NCBI RefSeq assembly: GCF_028649475.1
Contig: NZ_JAQSIP010000010.1
Coordinates: 102,740 to 166,739, forward strand
Direction: 5' to 3'
Origin: Curvibacter cyanobacteriorum
GTDB lineage: Bacteria; Pseudomonadota; Gammaproteobacteria; Burkholderiales; Burkholderiaceae_C
DNA length: 64,000 nucleotides
A program made the position numbers and the translations under genes. The first letter of the stretch is position 1, and every line of letters starts with the position of its first letter. The notes below the pieces were generated by a model that saw nothing but the letters and a program-made list of their open reading frames with translations, was not told the origin of the DNA and did no database searches. Of the stretch, positions 63,718 through 64,000 are shown in pieces.

Positions 63718-63888
63718 GTGGGTGGAGGTGGTTGAGGGCGTGTGTGGAAGTGGCGAGGAGGAGGCCAGCGGGTTGGCCAGAGCTGGCCTGAGCAGAGGTG
63801 GTGATGGCGCAGGCCATGGCTCGATGGCCCATCGCTGCAAGCGCTCCACGGCCCAGGGCGCGGGAGTGGTTTTCAGCCCCCCAAAGAC

Positions 63889-63920
63889 AAAACCCCCGCC
63901 CAATGAAGGGAGGGGGTTTT
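63889..63920 (-). terminator. Terminator of the rRNA operon
   Basis: AAAACCCCC (63889-63897) pairs with GGGGGTTTT (63912-63920), with inner GCCC/AGGG-type pairing. Read on the minus strand it lies 13 bases downstream of the 5S 3' end and ends in TTTTGTCTTT, as expected for the end of an rrn transcript. The run of T in both arms also permits the opposite direction. Confidence 0.75.
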
Positions 63921-63933
63921 GAGGGCTGTAATA

Positions 63934-64000
63934 GCCTGACGATGACCTACTTTCACACGGGAACCCGCACTATCATCGGCGCTGAGTCGTTTCACTGTCC
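63934..64000 (-). rRNA. rrf: 5S ribosomal RNA, 3' part
   Basis: Read on the minus strand, the bases from 64000 to 63934 are the 3' half of a 5S rRNA. They run from GGACAGTGAAACGACTCAGC through GATGATAGTGCGGGTTCCC to the end GGTCATCGTCAGGC. These match the betaproteobacterial 5S helix IV/V and helix I 3' strand as I recall them. The 5' part, and the rest of the rRNA operon, lie beyond the right edge. The exact 3' end is uncertain by one or two bases. Confidence 0.9.

Larger units (their letters stand above)
63629..63932. other. Intergenic region between recJ and the 5S rRNA
   Basis: About 300 bases without a gene. It holds two terminator hairpins (63689-63717 and 63889-63920) and between them G-rich low-complexity sequence (runs of GGTGG/GAGG near 63718-63860). 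No further gene, tRNA or promoter was recognised in it. Confidence 0.6.

Overview
The window is about 68% GC and reads as the chromosome of a betaproteobacterium in the Burkholderiales, most likely Comamonadaceae. Support comes from the high G/C at third codon positions, the AcnD/PrpF-type methylcitrate operon with an ScfR-type regulator, an orphan Tct/Bug solute-binding protein, the lolCD and recJ neighbourhoods, and the 3' end of a betaproteobacterial-type 5S rRNA at the right edge. The genus cannot be fixed from the sequence. No prophage, insertion sequence, CRISPR array or tRNA was found. Most of the window is chromosomal metabolism and transport.

Left part (1-18.7 kb). After a cut-off racemase-family gene come a YceH-like protein, a PimC/PimD-like pair of acyl-CoA dehydrogenases, a Tat-exported lipoprotein hydrolase and a small DUF3297 protein. 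Next is a propionate module: a divergent ScfR-like regulator, a hotdog thioesterase, prpC, acnD, prpF and a PEP-mutase/isocitrate-lyase-family gene, with a cluster of TTCGCAAA-like half-sites between regulator and operon. metE and its LysR-type activator gene diverge across two MetR-like boxes. An HNH endonuclease with a TTG start lies before ribF.

Middle part (18.8-36.3 kb). ileS and lspA overlap. A LacI-type regulator follows, preceded by two perfect 16-bp palindromes. It leads a unit made of an ABC importer (binding protein, two permeases, ATPase) and a GpdQ-like metallophosphodiesterase, which suggests uptake and cleavage of a phosphodiester. After an A/T-rich island comes a DUF3141 gene whose Shine-Dalgarno and start codon sit inside a 10-bp hairpin. 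It is followed by phosphate acyltransferase, acetate kinase, a PiT phosphate transporter and an NptA-like Na/Pi transporter. Together these can turn acyl-CoA plus phosphate into ATP while importing the phosphate.

Right-middle part (36.3-52.2 kb). A divergent LysR and SLC10-type transporter pair shares an 18-bp perfect palindrome. Then come NUDIX and quinone oxidoreductase genes, two DMT exporters, an SDR without the usual catalytic Tyr/Lys, a gamma-glutamyltransferase next to a GntR regulator and a peptide-binding protein, a TctC-like protein, a DUF3422 protein and tctBA.

Right end (52.4-64 kb). An orphan type II/IV secretion ATPase, a spermidine-synthase-like protein, a deoxyinosine glycosylase overlapping tatD, and cheV. 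After cheV there is a sigma-28-like promoter ahead of an unknown small ORF. lolC, lolD and an unknown gene follow, then an unknown gene overlapping recJ, and finally terminators and the 3' end of a 5S rRNA gene of an rRNA operon entering from the right.
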